This document shows, one piece after another, positions 33,436 to 41,127 of a stretch of DNA of 41,625 nucleotides. The stretch spans positions 1 to 41,625 of the forward strand of contig JAAFIA010000040.1 in assembly GCA_013298545.1 (NCBI GenBank). Reading direction: 5' to 3'. The notes below the pieces were generated by a model, which saw nothing but the letters and a program-made list of their open reading frames with translations, did no database searches and was not told the origin of the DNA. Each line of letters begins with the position of its first letter. The stretch's first letter is position 1. A program made the position numbers and the translations under genes. Source of the DNA: Bacteroidota bacterium (lineage in GTDB: Bacteria > Bacteroidota > Bacteroidia > Palsa-965).

Positions 33436-33443
33436 CAAAATTA
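33436..33443 (-). promoter_or_regulatory. -7 box TAATTTTG for miaE
   Basis: TAnnTTTG match on the minus strand, 18 nt upstream of ATG 33417, lying just outside the palindromic repeat element. Confidence 0.5.
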
Positions 33444-33451
33444 ACCATTTA

Positions 33452-33614
33452 GTAACTGTTTAAAATTTGTTTTTGAGAATTGTTATGATGACTTTTTGTG
33501 CCAGACGAGGCGTGTTTTGAAGGCCATAGCAGGGCGGCTACGGTCGAAAAACGCAACGAAGTATGGTGCAAAAAGGCGCATAACAAAATCAAAGGATAAA
33601 ATTTAAACAGTTAC
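33452..33614. repeat. 163-nt palindromic element with terminal inverted repeats
   Basis: The ends GTAACTGTTTAAAATTT (from 33452) and AAATTTAAACAGTTAC (33599-33614) are inverted repeats. Internally GTTATG..CTTTTTGTGCC (33482-33502) pairs with GGTGCAAAAAGGCGCATAAC (33565-33584), and a central GCGTGTTTT..GGCCATAGC pairs with GGCTACGGTC..AAAACGC. Nearly the whole interval folds back on itself. It fills the space between the antiporter stop codon and the miaE promoter. From memory, similar text recurs in Bacteroidota genomes; a MITE-like or REP-like origin is possible but no clear target duplication is seen. Confidence 0.75.
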
Positions 33615-34859
33615 TTACAACTCCACAAAACGCCGCATCAACGGCCCACTCGTCAAACTTGTAACCAAGGCCATAATCACCAAGGCCACAAAAACCGGTT
33701 GTGTAATCAAACCCGCTTGCAAAGCCAATGTTCCTAAAATAATTTCCATCGCCCCCCGCGCATTCAGCCCAAACCCAACCGCCAACGCATTGTTGCGCGA
33801 CATGCCGCCCCAATACGCCCCCGCGCTCGCCCCAACCACCTTACCCACAAACGCCAACACCATCACAATCGATACAATTACCACATCGAAATTCTCAACG
33901 AAGTTTACTTTCAAACCAATCGATACAAAAAACAACGGCGCAAAAAAGTTCGTTACAAACTGGTGAATGATCTCACGCGCCTGTTCCCGCAAATGCACCG
34001 AATCGCCAAAGGCAATGCCCGCAATAAACGCGCCCAAAATAGCATGAATGCGAATGCTCTCGGTAAATGCCGCACACAACAAACACGTGCCTAAACACAA
34101 AGCCAAAACACCACCCGGCCACGACAATTTCGTTTGTACCCAAGGCAAAATCCGATTGATGATTCGGCGACCAATCAACAACATAAACACACCAAAACCA
34201 AGAATCCAAAAAATTGTTGCCCAAATACTCAAATGGCCTTCCTGCGCTGTTCCGCTCATACTCAGAATAACCGAGAAGATCAACCAACCCACCAAATCGT
34301 TAAACATCGCCGATGCAATAATCACCATCCCGATATTCGTTTTAAACAAATTCATATCCATCAAAATCCGCGCAATCACCGGAAGCGCAGAAATGGATAA
34401 AGCCGTTCCCAAAAACAAGGCAAAAACCAACCGATTCACCGATTCAGGCTGCTCGCCAAACAAACCCGGCAAAAACCACGCTATGGCAAAACCCGTTGCA
34501 AATGGAATAATCATACTCGACAAACCCGTGATGATCGCCGTTTTCCCTTGGCGCAAAACCAAAGGCAATTGCACTTCAAGACCAGCCACAAACAACAACA
34601 TAATCACCGACAACGAAAAAATTCCGTCCAAGGCAAGCGATACATGATCGTTTGTGGTAAGCGGAAATAAATAATCGTAAGCCGGACGATACAGTGTTCC
34701 TAAAATTGTTGGCCCAAGAATAATTCCCACAAGCAATTCGCCCATTACTACAGGCAATTTATACCGCTTACCCAATTCCGCCACAATGCGCGACAAAATC
34801 AGCATCGTACTGATTGCCAGCAACAAAATAATTAAATCGGAATGGGTGAGCTTAGCCAT
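33615..34859 (-). CDS. Cation/proton antiporter, CPA2 (KefB/NhaS3-like)
   Basis: A 414-residue inner-membrane antiporter with about 12 transmembrane helices exchanging Na+ or K+ for H+. Family text: LPVVMGELLVGIILGPTILG in helices 1-2, SALPVIARILMDMNL, the NDLVGW motif containing the ion-binding Asp (ASAMFNDLVGW), HAILGAFIAGIAFGDS, FFAPLFFVSIGLKVNF and GLNARGAMEIIL. The cytosolic TrkA-type regulatory domain of Kef proteins is absent. The start ATG 34859 was preferred to an upstream alternative at 34901, which lies inside the universal stress gene. The USP-domain gene ends 16 nt upstream; the pair is probably an operon, with the USP serving as a nucleotide-binding regulator (inference). Confidence 0.92.
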   Translation of the reverse strand: MAKLTHSDLIILLLAISTMLILSRIVAELGKRYKLPVVMGELLVGIILGPTILGTLYRPAYDYLFPLTTNDHVSLALDGIFSLSVIMLLFVAGLEVQLPLVLRQGKTAIITGLSSMIIPFATGFAIAWFLPGLFGEQPESVNRLVFALFLGTALSISALPVIARILMDMNLFKTNIGMVIIASAMFNDLVGWLIFSVILSMSGTAQEGHLSIWATIFWILGFGVFMLLIGRRIINRILPWVQTKLSWPGGVLALCLGTCLLCAAFTESIRIHAILGAFIAGIAFGDSVHLREQAREIIHQFVTNFFAPLFFVSIGLKVNFVENFDVVIVSIVMVLAFVGKVVGASAGAYWGGMSRNNALAVGFGLNARGAMEIILGTLALQAGLITQPVFVALVIMALVTSLTSGPLMRRFVEL

Positions 34860-34875
34860 TGGGCAATACGATAAA

Positions 34876-35760
34876 TCAAGAATTAACGCGCGAATGAACA
34901 ATCAATACATTGCAAGGAAGATCTTCTAAAATGTATTCCATGTCATGCGTAAACAACCGATCAATAATTCCATACTTCACATCCGGCGAATTGATCACCA
35001 ATAAATCCGCTTTCTTCGTTTCTGCAAACTGACGAATTGCAAAACCAGGTTTACCCGTAATTAGTTTTTCCGTAATCTCAATGCGTGAATCAACGATACA
35101 ACTTTCCACAATCGAATGCGATTTATTCATCTCTTCCTCCTTCATCTCTTTTTTAATTTTCGTTGTTTCGGTTACCGTACTATCGCCCGCCATGGTCATG
35201 GCTAATCCGGGCTGATGAATTTCCGTGGCAACCGTAATGTCGCGGCCTTTTACTTTTTCGGCAAAATAAATCGCGGTTTGAATTGTATGTACCGTTTTAG
35301 GATTCTCCGCACCATTGACAACAATTTTCTTAAAACGTGTTCCTTTTGCATCCGGCGCGGTAAGCAATAAAACCGAACACTTCGCCTTCCGGCTGATGCG
35401 TCGTGCCAACGATCCTAAATAATATTGCAAGACATTTTCGCGCTGCATCGCACCCAGTATCAATAAATCCACAATATTTAGTTTACACAACTGCAACAGT
35501 GTGGCTACTGGTTCTCCTTCTTGCCAGATTACCCGCGTGGTCTGCTCATTGATTCCTGTCTTTCGGAAAAGATCATCCAAGCGCGATTCTTTGGTGCGGG
35601 TGCGGTCGCCAATATGAAAAAGTAGCAGGTTGGCACCACATTCATCGGCCAAACGTTTTGCCTCGCCCAAAAGCGCTTCCAGTCGTGGCGAGAACGCAAT
35701 GGCAACACCAATCGTTTCAAAAGGGTACGATGCCCTTCCTTTGAGTTTACTGAGATCCAT
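34876..35760 (-). CDS. Tandem universal stress protein
   Basis: A 294-residue cytosolic protein with two USP domains (about 15-140 and 143-290). In the first domain ILGAMQRENVLQYYLGSLARRI has the G-2x-R...GS phosphate-binding pattern of ATP-binding USPs. The second domain's equivalent VINSPDVKYGIIDRLFTHDMEYIL lacks the glycine-serine pattern and probably does not bind ATP. A charged insertion (ETTKIKKEMKEEEMNKS) splits the second domain. It precedes an antiporter gene by 16 nt, a recurrent pairing in which the USP senses nucleotide or cyclic-di-AMP levels; which ligand applies here is not known. Confidence 0.85.
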   Translation of the reverse strand: MDLSKLKGRASYPFETIGVAIAFSPRLEALLGEAKRLADECGANLLLFHIGDRTRTKESRLDDLFRKTGINEQTTRVIWQEGEPVATLLQLCKLNIVDLLILGAMQRENVLQYYLGSLARRISRKAKCSVLLLTAPDAKGTRFKKIVVNGAENPKTVHTIQTAIYFAEKVKGRDITVATEIHQPGLAMTMAGDSTVTETTKIKKEMKEEEMNKSHSIVESCIVDSRIEITEKLITGKPGFAIRQFAETKKADLLVINSPDVKYGIIDRLFTHDMEYILEDLPCNVLIVHSRVNS

Positions 35761-35942
35761 GAAATTTAGCTCAAAATGTGGTTAAAGTTAATCGTTTTAA
35801 TTCCTTGAAAACAACCCAATTGACCGGATTACAAACAAATCTGCGTTTAACTTGTTCAAAAAAAAGAAGATGTGCACTCTCAAACTTTGAAAAAACCAAG
35901 CATCTTTAAACCTCGTATATTGTATCACACCACCAGTAAACT

Positions 35943-36674
35943 ATGGCCATTTTAATATTCATTCTTGCACACTGGTTTTTGTCCTTATTCTGTCAAACCT
36001 TTTTCTTGCATCGCTACGCATCGCATAAAATGTTTAGCATGAATAAAGGTTGGGAGCGTTTTTTCTATTTCCTTACTTTTTTCTTTCAAGGATCGTCTTT
36101 TCTCAACCCGCGCGCCTACGCCATCATGCACCGTATGCACCACGCGTATAGCGATACCGACAAAGATCCACACTCACCCCATTTCATCAACGACGTTTGG
36201 GGGCTGATGATGAAGACCAAAAAAATTTATCAAGATTTTGTTCGCTACAAATCAGAACCCGAAGACGCATTCAAAGGAAACTACCCCACATGGAAAACCG
36301 TTGATCGCATCAGCGATAGTTGGTTGGTACGCATTAGCTTTGGCGTGGCCTATTTCCTTTTCTACTTTTTCTTTGCCACACAATGGTGGATGTTTCTTTT
36401 CCTTCCCATTCATTTTCTCATTGGCCCCATTCAAGGCGCAATTGTCAATTGGTGCGGACATAAATACGGTTATGCCAATTTCGACAATCACGACCATTCC
36501 AAAAATTCCTTACCGATTGATTTTCTTCTGCTTGGCGAACTCATGCAGAACAACCACCACAAAAGTCCGAACAGTCCAAATTTTGCCAAACGTTGGTTTG
36601 AATTGGATTTAACGTGGCCCGTCATGCGCCTACTGCATGTCATGCACATCATCCGTCTCCGAAAAACCGAATAA
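35943..36674 (+). CDS. Acyl-CoA/acyl-lipid desaturase
   Basis: A 243-residue integral membrane diiron desaturase inserting a cis double bond in acyl chains. The three histidine boxes are in place: HRYASH (23-28), HRMHH (63-67) and NNHHK (203-207). There are four transmembrane helices around 1-18, 38-55, 133-148 and 150-168. At 243 residues it is shorter than eukaryotic Delta9 enzymes and lacks a cytochrome b5 domain. It is the first gene of the lipid cluster, followed after 3 nt by the DUF1295 gene. The second histidine box pattern HRMHH with following [10 protein letters not shown] is typical of the DesC/stearoyl-CoA type. Position of the double bond cannot be deduced. Confidence 0.9.
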   Translation: MAILIFILAHWFLSLFCQTFFLHRYASHKMFSMNKGWERFFYFLTFFFQGSSFLNPRAYAIMHRMHHAYSDTDKDPHSPHFINDVWGLMMKTKKIYQDFVRYKSEPEDAFKGNYPTWKTVDRISDSWLVRISFGVAYFLFYFFFATQWWMFLFLPIHFLIGPIQGAIVNWCGHKYGYANFDNHDHSKNSLPIDFLLLGELMQNNHHKSPNSPNFAKRWFELDLTWPVMRLLHVMHIIRLRKTE

Positions 36675-36677
36675 ACG

Positions 36678-37466
36678 ATGCACACACTCTTTATGGTTTT
36701 ACTAGCAACAGCCGCCTGTTGCTTCATCATGGTACTCATTTGGCTTTGGCAGAAAAAAATCAACAATGCCGGAATTGTCGATATTTTTTGGTCCTACAAC
36801 TTTCCTGTCATCGCCCTGATTTATTGTTTTACAGGCTACGGTCTCGACGAACGCAAATGGCTCATTACGGGCATGTGTTTGGTTTGGGGCATTCGTTTAG
36901 GAACGTATTTGTATGTGCGCGTGCTTGGGCACATTGAAGAAGAAGACGGTCGTTACAAACAACTCCGCATCGACTGGGCCGATAATTGGCCATTTAAAAT
37001 TTTCATGTTTTTCCAGATGCAAGCCATTTCCAATGTGCTTTTGTCTATTCCGTTTCTCATGGCTTGCATCAATCCCGCGCCACGTTTAAATTGGTTTGAA
37101 TACATTGGTACGGCACTCTGGATCATTTCCCTTTCTGGCGAAGCCATTGCCGACCGTCAATTGCAGAAATTCAAATCCGATAAATCCAATAAAGGCAAAG
37201 TCTGCGATGTTGGCCTTTGGGGCTGGTCGCGCCATCCCAATTACTTTTTTGAATGGATGATTTGGGTCGCCTATTTTGTTTTTGCGTGTGGATCGCCATA
37301 CGGATGGATCAGCATCATTTGTCCACTCATCATTTTATACTTGCTTTATAAAGTAACTGGAATTCCGATGAATGAAGAACAAAACTTGCGTTCAAAACCA
37401 GAAGCCTACAAAGCATATCAACAACGCGTAAGTCCATTTTTTCCCTTGCCCCCGAAATCCAACTGA
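36678..37466 (+). CDS. DUF1295 (steroid 5-alpha-reductase-like) membrane protein
   Basis: A 262-residue protein with about six transmembrane helices. Diagnostic DUF1295 pieces: VDIFWSYNFPVIAL, RLGTYLYVRVLGHIEEEDGRY, IADRQLQKFKSDKSNKGKVCDVGLWGWSRHPNYFFEW (split by the conserved W-S-R-H-P-N-Y-F) and a C-terminal KVTGIPMNEEQN. The fold is that of steroid 5-alpha reductases and isoprenylcysteine methyltransferases; the RHPNYF motif binds a cofactor phosphate. The enzymatic role in bacteria is unsettled, probably a double-bond reductase acting on lipids. Within a desaturase-methyltransferase-oxidoreductase cluster, reduction or rearrangement of an unsaturated intermediate is a reasonable guess. 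Confidence 0.85.
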   Translation: MHTLFMVLLATAACCFIMVLIWLWQKKINNAGIVDIFWSYNFPVIALIYCFTGYGLDERKWLITGMCLVWGIRLGTYLYVRVLGHIEEEDGRYKQLRIDWADNWPFKIFMFFQMQAISNVLLSIPFLMACINPAPRLNWFEYIGTALWIISLSGEAIADRQLQKFKSDKSNKGKVCDVGLWGWSRHPNYFFEWMIWVAYFVFACGSPYGWISIICPLIILYLLYKVTGIPMNEEQNLRSKPEAYKAYQQRVSPFFPLPPKSN

Positions 37467-37481
37467 GGCCAAAATCCATTT

Positions 37482-38504
37482 ATGATCGCTGATTTTTTTC
37501 TACAACGCAATTTAGTTCCCGATTCCTTCATCCGTTCTGGTATTCGTAAATTGCTGCATCAACGTTTGCGCGACGAAGCAGCGAATTATGCACTTCCCGA
37601 TTTTGAAAAAAAACTAATTGATAGCTGCCGCCAATCGCCCATTGCCATTGAAACCAAAGCGGCGAATGAACAACATTACGAAGTACCTACACGGTTTTAT
37701 CAAGCCTGCTTAGGACCAAACTTAAAATACAGTAGCGGATTTTGGAAGCCTGAAACCAAAGACCTTGCAACCGCCGAAAACGATATGCTCGCGCTCACCT
37801 GCGAACGCGCCCAATTGCGCGATGGTATAGCGATTCTCGAATTGGGTTGCGGCTGGGGTTCGCTCAGTTTGTGGATGGCGAAAAATTACCCAAACAGCAA
37901 AATCACCGCTGTCTCCAATTCCCGAACACAGAAAATTTTCATCGATGCCGAAGCGCAAAAACGCGGCTTGACAAATTTAACGATCATCACCGCCGACATG
38001 AACGCATTCGACACCGATCAACAATTCGATCGCGTGGTATCTGTCGAAATGTTTGAACACATGCGCAATCATGGTTTGCTGCTCGCGAAAATTGCGCGCT
38101 GGTTGCGCGATGATGGAAAATTGTTTGTGCACATTTTCGTGCATGAAAAATGGACGTATTTCTTCGAGGCCAAAGACGATACCGATTGGATGTCGAAATA
38201 CTTTTTTACAGGCGGCATGATGCCATCTTTCGATTATTTCAAGCATTGGAAAGAACATTTGCATCTTGTTCAAGATTGGAAAGTAAACGGCAACCACTAC
38301 GCCGAAACAGCCGAAGCGTGGTTACGCAACATGGATGCACACAAAGCCGAAATTATGCCGCTTTTTGAGCAAACCTACGGCAAATCAGAAACCACGAAAT
38401 GGTGGGTGTATTGGCGTGTGTTTTACATGGCTTGCGCCGAACTCTGGAAATTTCGCGATGGCCAAGAATGGTTTGTCGGACATTATCTTTTTGAGAAAAA
38501 TTAA
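37482..38504 (+). CDS. SAM-dependent methyltransferase, Cfa fold, CNMT-like subgroup
   Basis: A 340-residue methyltransferase of the cyclopropane-fatty-acid synthase superfamily. SAM-binding motif: ILELGCGWGSLSLW (118-131), with VSVEMFEHM (E192) and LFVHIFVHE (H217). Y273 in NGNHYAETAEAW is also conserved. In Cfa the bicarbonate-ligand Cys sits in a YSC motif; here the position is Ser85 (YSSGFW). The segment FFTGGMMPSFDYF and following text resemble, from memory, plant coclaurine N-methyltransferase more than E. coli Cfa. A SAM-dependent methylation of an acyl chain or another nucleophile is expected; cyclopropanation is not assured. It lies between DUF1295 and the FAD oxidoreductase with 15-16 nt gaps. 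Confidence 0.85.
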   Translation: MIADFFLQRNLVPDSFIRSGIRKLLHQRLRDEAANYALPDFEKKLIDSCRQSPIAIETKAANEQHYEVPTRFYQACLGPNLKYSSGFWKPETKDLATAENDMLALTCERAQLRDGIAILELGCGWGSLSLWMAKNYPNSKITAVSNSRTQKIFIDAEAQKRGLTNLTIITADMNAFDTDQQFDRVVSVEMFEHMRNHGLLLAKIARWLRDDGKLFVHIFVHEKWTYFFEAKDDTDWMSKYFFTGGMMPSFDYFKHWKEHLHLVQDWKVNGNHYAETAEAWLRNMDAHKAEIMPLFEQTYGKSETTKWWVYWRVFYMACAELWKFRDGQEWFVGHYLFEKN

Positions 38505-38520
38505 TCCTGTTTAGCAAAAC

Positions 38521-39801
38521 ATGAGCAAACCTTCGTTGGCCATCATCGGAACAGGAATTGCAGGCATGGGCTGCGGCTATTTTCTGCACAACGATTTTGA
38601 TTTAACCGTTTTTGAAGCAAACGATTATGCAGGCGGCCACACCAATACCATTGCTGTAAACGAAGCAAACCGCAACGTTTATTTCGATACAGGGTTCATG
38701 GTCTTCAATCACCAAACCTATCCTTTATTGACGGCCTTGTTTGACGAATTGCAAGTGGTTACAAAACCCACAAGCATGTCGTTCAGTGTACAGCATGTTC
38801 CTTCTGGATTGGAGTATTGCGGTTCTGGTTTGAATGGGTTATTTGCACAACGTAAAAACATTTTCAATCCGCGTTTTATCCGCATGCTCATGCAGATTTC
38901 GCGCTTCAATAGCGAATCGGTAAAACTCTTGGGTGATCCCAGTCAACCAGAAATTTCGGTGGCCGATTTTTGCAAGAAATATAATTTAGGCGAAGATTTT
39001 TTACACCGTTACCTCATTCCCATGAGCGGCGCGGTTTGGTCCACACCACCCGACAAAATGCTCGATTTCCCGGCGCTCACCTTGATTCGCTTTTTTAAAA
39101 ACCATGGTTTCCTTGGCCTCAACACGCAACATCAATGGTGGACAGTTGAAGGCGGCAGCCGCATGTACCGCGATAAAATCATTGCACCGTACAAAAATCA
39201 GATTCGCTTAAACGATGCCGTAGTTGCGGTAAAACGCGAAAACGAAAAAGTGAAAATTACCACAGCAAGCGGCTACGAACAGTTTTTTGATAAGGTGATT
39301 TTTGCTTGTCATGGAAATGATGCGTTGCGTTTATTGGCCGATGCGAAACCTTTGGAGCAAGAACTTTTGTCGTGCTTTCATTACCAGTCAAACATGGCAA
39401 CCGTGCATACGGATGAATCCATTATGCCCAAAAACAAACGCGCTTGGTCGTCGTGGAATTACCGCATCATTCAACAGAAAGGCCAGATCACGCCATCTAC
39501 GATATATTGGATGAATAGTTTGCAAGGCGTTTCAGATCGCATCAATTATTTTGTTTCGATTGACGAACAAGGCGAAGTTGATCCCAAAAAAGTAATTCGT
39601 AAAATTCAATACGAGCATCCTTTATTCGATGTCAAAGCCATTGCGGCGCAACAAAAATTACCCGAGTTGAATGCCAGTGGTCCAATTTATTTTTGCGGCA
39701 GTTATTTTCGTTATGGATTTCATGAAGACGCATTGCTTTCTGCCGTAAATTTATGCAATCAGATTACGGGACGAATTGTTCTTCATCCTAAAATAGTCTA
39801 G
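38521..39801 (+). CDS. FAD/NAD-binding amine-oxidase-like protein (COG2907 type)
   Basis: A 426-residue flavoprotein. The N-terminal Rossmann motif IIGTGIAGMGCGY carries GxGxxG, followed by EANDYAGGHTNTI, the second dinucleotide motif with G-G-H typical of COG2907 proteins. Further features: DTGFMVFNHQTYPLL, LIPMSGAVWSTPPDKMLDFPA, WWTVEGGSRMY and a C-terminal GPIYFCGSYFRYGFHEDALLSA, which closes the flavin site. Proteins of this type sit beside DUF1365 and Cfa-like genes in many Gram-negatives and, from memory, are needed for methylated or furan fatty acids in Rhodobacter. They probably dehydrogenate a methylated acyl chain. The link here is by analogy. Confidence 0.88.
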   Translation: MSKPSLAIIGTGIAGMGCGYFLHNDFDLTVFEANDYAGGHTNTIAVNEANRNVYFDTGFMVFNHQTYPLLTALFDELQVVTKPTSMSFSVQHVPSGLEYCGSGLNGLFAQRKNIFNPRFIRMLMQISRFNSESVKLLGDPSQPEISVADFCKKYNLGEDFLHRYLIPMSGAVWSTPPDKMLDFPALTLIRFFKNHGFLGLNTQHQWWTVEGGSRMYRDKIIAPYKNQIRLNDAVVAVKRENEKVKITTASGYEQFFDKVIFACHGNDALRLLADAKPLEQELLSCFHYQSNMATVHTDESIMPKNKRAWSSWNYRIIQQKGQITPSTIYWMNSLQGVSDRINYFVSIDEQGEVDPKKVIRKIQYEHPLFDVKAIAAQQKLPELNASGPIYFCGSYFRYGFHEDALLSAVNLCNQITGRIVLHPKIV

Positions 39802-39806
39802 TAATT

Positions 39807-39941
39807 TAAATTCCAATGTATTATCAACGCGCAAAATACCAACGCAGACATGAGATGTGAGACGAGAGACAAGAGACCTAAAAAGTCAGCTCGAACAACG
39901 TCTCATGTCTCATGTCTCTCGTCTCATGTCTCATGTCTAAA
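39807..39941. repeat. Inverted GAGAC-heptamer repeat (copy B) between lipid-cluster genes
   Basis: The left arm AGACATGAGATGTGAGACGAG... (39846-39878) has GAGAC units about every 7 nt; the right arm (39900-39938) has GTCTC units and is its near-perfect reverse complement over about 33 nt, with a 21-nt loop. The left flank from 39807 (TAAATTCCAATG..., ACGCGC, ACGCAGAC) resembles the flank of copy A at 5193. It separates the DUF1365 gene from the rest of the lipid cluster and could attenuate transcription. Confidence 0.75.
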
Positions 39942-39995
39942 AAGAGCGAAGCGATTCACCAAATACAAACAACAAATTCCTAAATACGTTCAATC

Positions 39996-40772
39996 GTGAA
40001 AGCTGCTTTATACAGGTCGTTAGTGATGCATAACCGCTTATCGCCGAAGCAGCATAAATTTCATTACAACATCTTTTTATTTGCACTCGATCTTGATGCG
40101 CTTGATGCCGATCTGAAAAGTATGCGTTTGGTATCGCGCAATAAATTCAACCTGTTTTCTTTTTACGACCGCGATCATTGGCAAGAAAAAACGGTAAACG
40201 CGCAAGCTTCTGCGCGTGAGCATATTGATGCGTACTTAGCGCAACATCAACTCGAACGCCCCGCGCGCATCCTCCTACTCACCCACTTGCGCATGTTTGG
40301 CTACGTCTTCAATCCGGTTTCGTTTCTCATCTGTTTCGATGCCAACGATCAACCTTACTGCGCCATTGCCGAAGTCAGCAATACGTTTCGCGAAATGAAA
40401 ATGTACTTACTCGGTCCCGAAACGTTTGATGGGACAACATTTCGCAAGCGGGTCATCAAACATTTTTATGTTTCGCCATTCATTGAGCACGATGCCGAGT
40501 TTGATTTTCAGATTCAAGTACCAAGCGAAAAAATGAATATCCGCATTGATGATTATAAAAACGAAGAACGTTTTTTCATCAGTACACTCACCGGAAACAA
40601 ACAAGCGTTGAGCGATAGCAAATTGCTTTTGTATGTGTTGCGTTTTCCATTCATCACCTTACAAATCATGTTTCTGATTCATTGGAACGCCATGAAATTG
40701 TGGTGGAAAAAATTTCGCTACTTCAAAAAATCCGAGCACCCCGAATTGCAGCGCGATATGGTTCAGAAATAA
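39996..40772 (+). CDS. DUF1365 family protein
   Basis: A 258-residue protein of the DUF1365 (COG3496) family. Signature pieces: LYRSLVMHNRLSPKQHKFHYNIF, a conserved YDRDHW, HLRMFGYVFNPVSFLICFD, EVSNTFREM, RVIKHFYVSPFI and FRYFKKSEHPEL. Its conserved histidines and NPVSF motif suggest an enzyme, possibly a membrane-associated oxidase, but the reaction is not established in general; in Rhodobacter a member is, from memory, involved in furan-fatty-acid formation. It starts with GTG at 39996, 194 nt after the FAD oxidoreductase gene across the heptamer hairpin. A C-terminal hydrophobic segment (LLYVLRFPFITLQIMFLIHW) may anchor it to the membrane. Confidence 0.87.
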   Translation: MKAALYRSLVMHNRLSPKQHKFHYNIFLFALDLDALDADLKSMRLVSRNKFNLFSFYDRDHWQEKTVNAQASAREHIDAYLAQHQLERPARILLLTHLRMFGYVFNPVSFLICFDANDQPYCAIAEVSNTFREMKMYLLGPETFDGTTFRKRVIKHFYVSPFIEHDAEFDFQIQVPSEKMNIRIDDYKNEERFFISTLTGNKQALSDSKLLLYVLRFPFITLQIMFLIHWNAMKLWWKKFRYFKKSEHPELQRDMVQK

Positions 40773-40774
40773 TT

Positions 40775-41121
40775 GGGGAATTTTCAAGTTCCAAGTTCCA
40801 AGTTCCAAGTTCCAAGTTCCAAAGGATTACGTTGTTATTTACTGAACCGATGGGGAATTTCCAAGTTCCAAGTTCCAAAGGATTACGATACATTTACTTA
40901 GGCGATTTTAGAAGTTCCAAATTTTAGATACGAGAATTTTAGTGATGTGCTGATTCGTCAACTCTCAGGTTGCGCAAAAAATCTCTGCCTCCTCATGTCT
41001 AAAGTTTGGAACTTGGAAATTGAGATTTGGAACTTGGAAATTGGAGCTTGGAATCTGGAAATTGGAAATTGGAAATTGGAATCTGGAAATTGGAGCTTGG
41101 AACTTGGAATCTGGAACTTGA
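40775..41121. repeat. Inverted AAGTTCC-heptamer repeat array
   Basis: The 355-nt gap after the DUF1365 gene is filled by short repeats. The left part (40785-40822 and 40861-40878) consists of TTCCAAG heptamers, embedded in two direct copies of GGGGAATTT...CCAAAGGATTACG (40775-40832, 40852-40887). The right part (41004-41121) consists of TTGGAAC/TTGGAAA heptamers, the reverse complement, so the arms can fold together. A CTCATGTCTAAA string at 40992 also occurs at the end of copy B (39930). No gene is supported here; peptide-like readings are artefacts of the repeat. Confidence 0.8.
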
Positions 41122-41127
41122 AGCTTG

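Noticed and set aside
39846-39938. CRISPR-like array of short repeats
   Set aside because: Repeat units are only 7 nt, without spacers of constant length, and the two halves are inverted; no cas genes are present.
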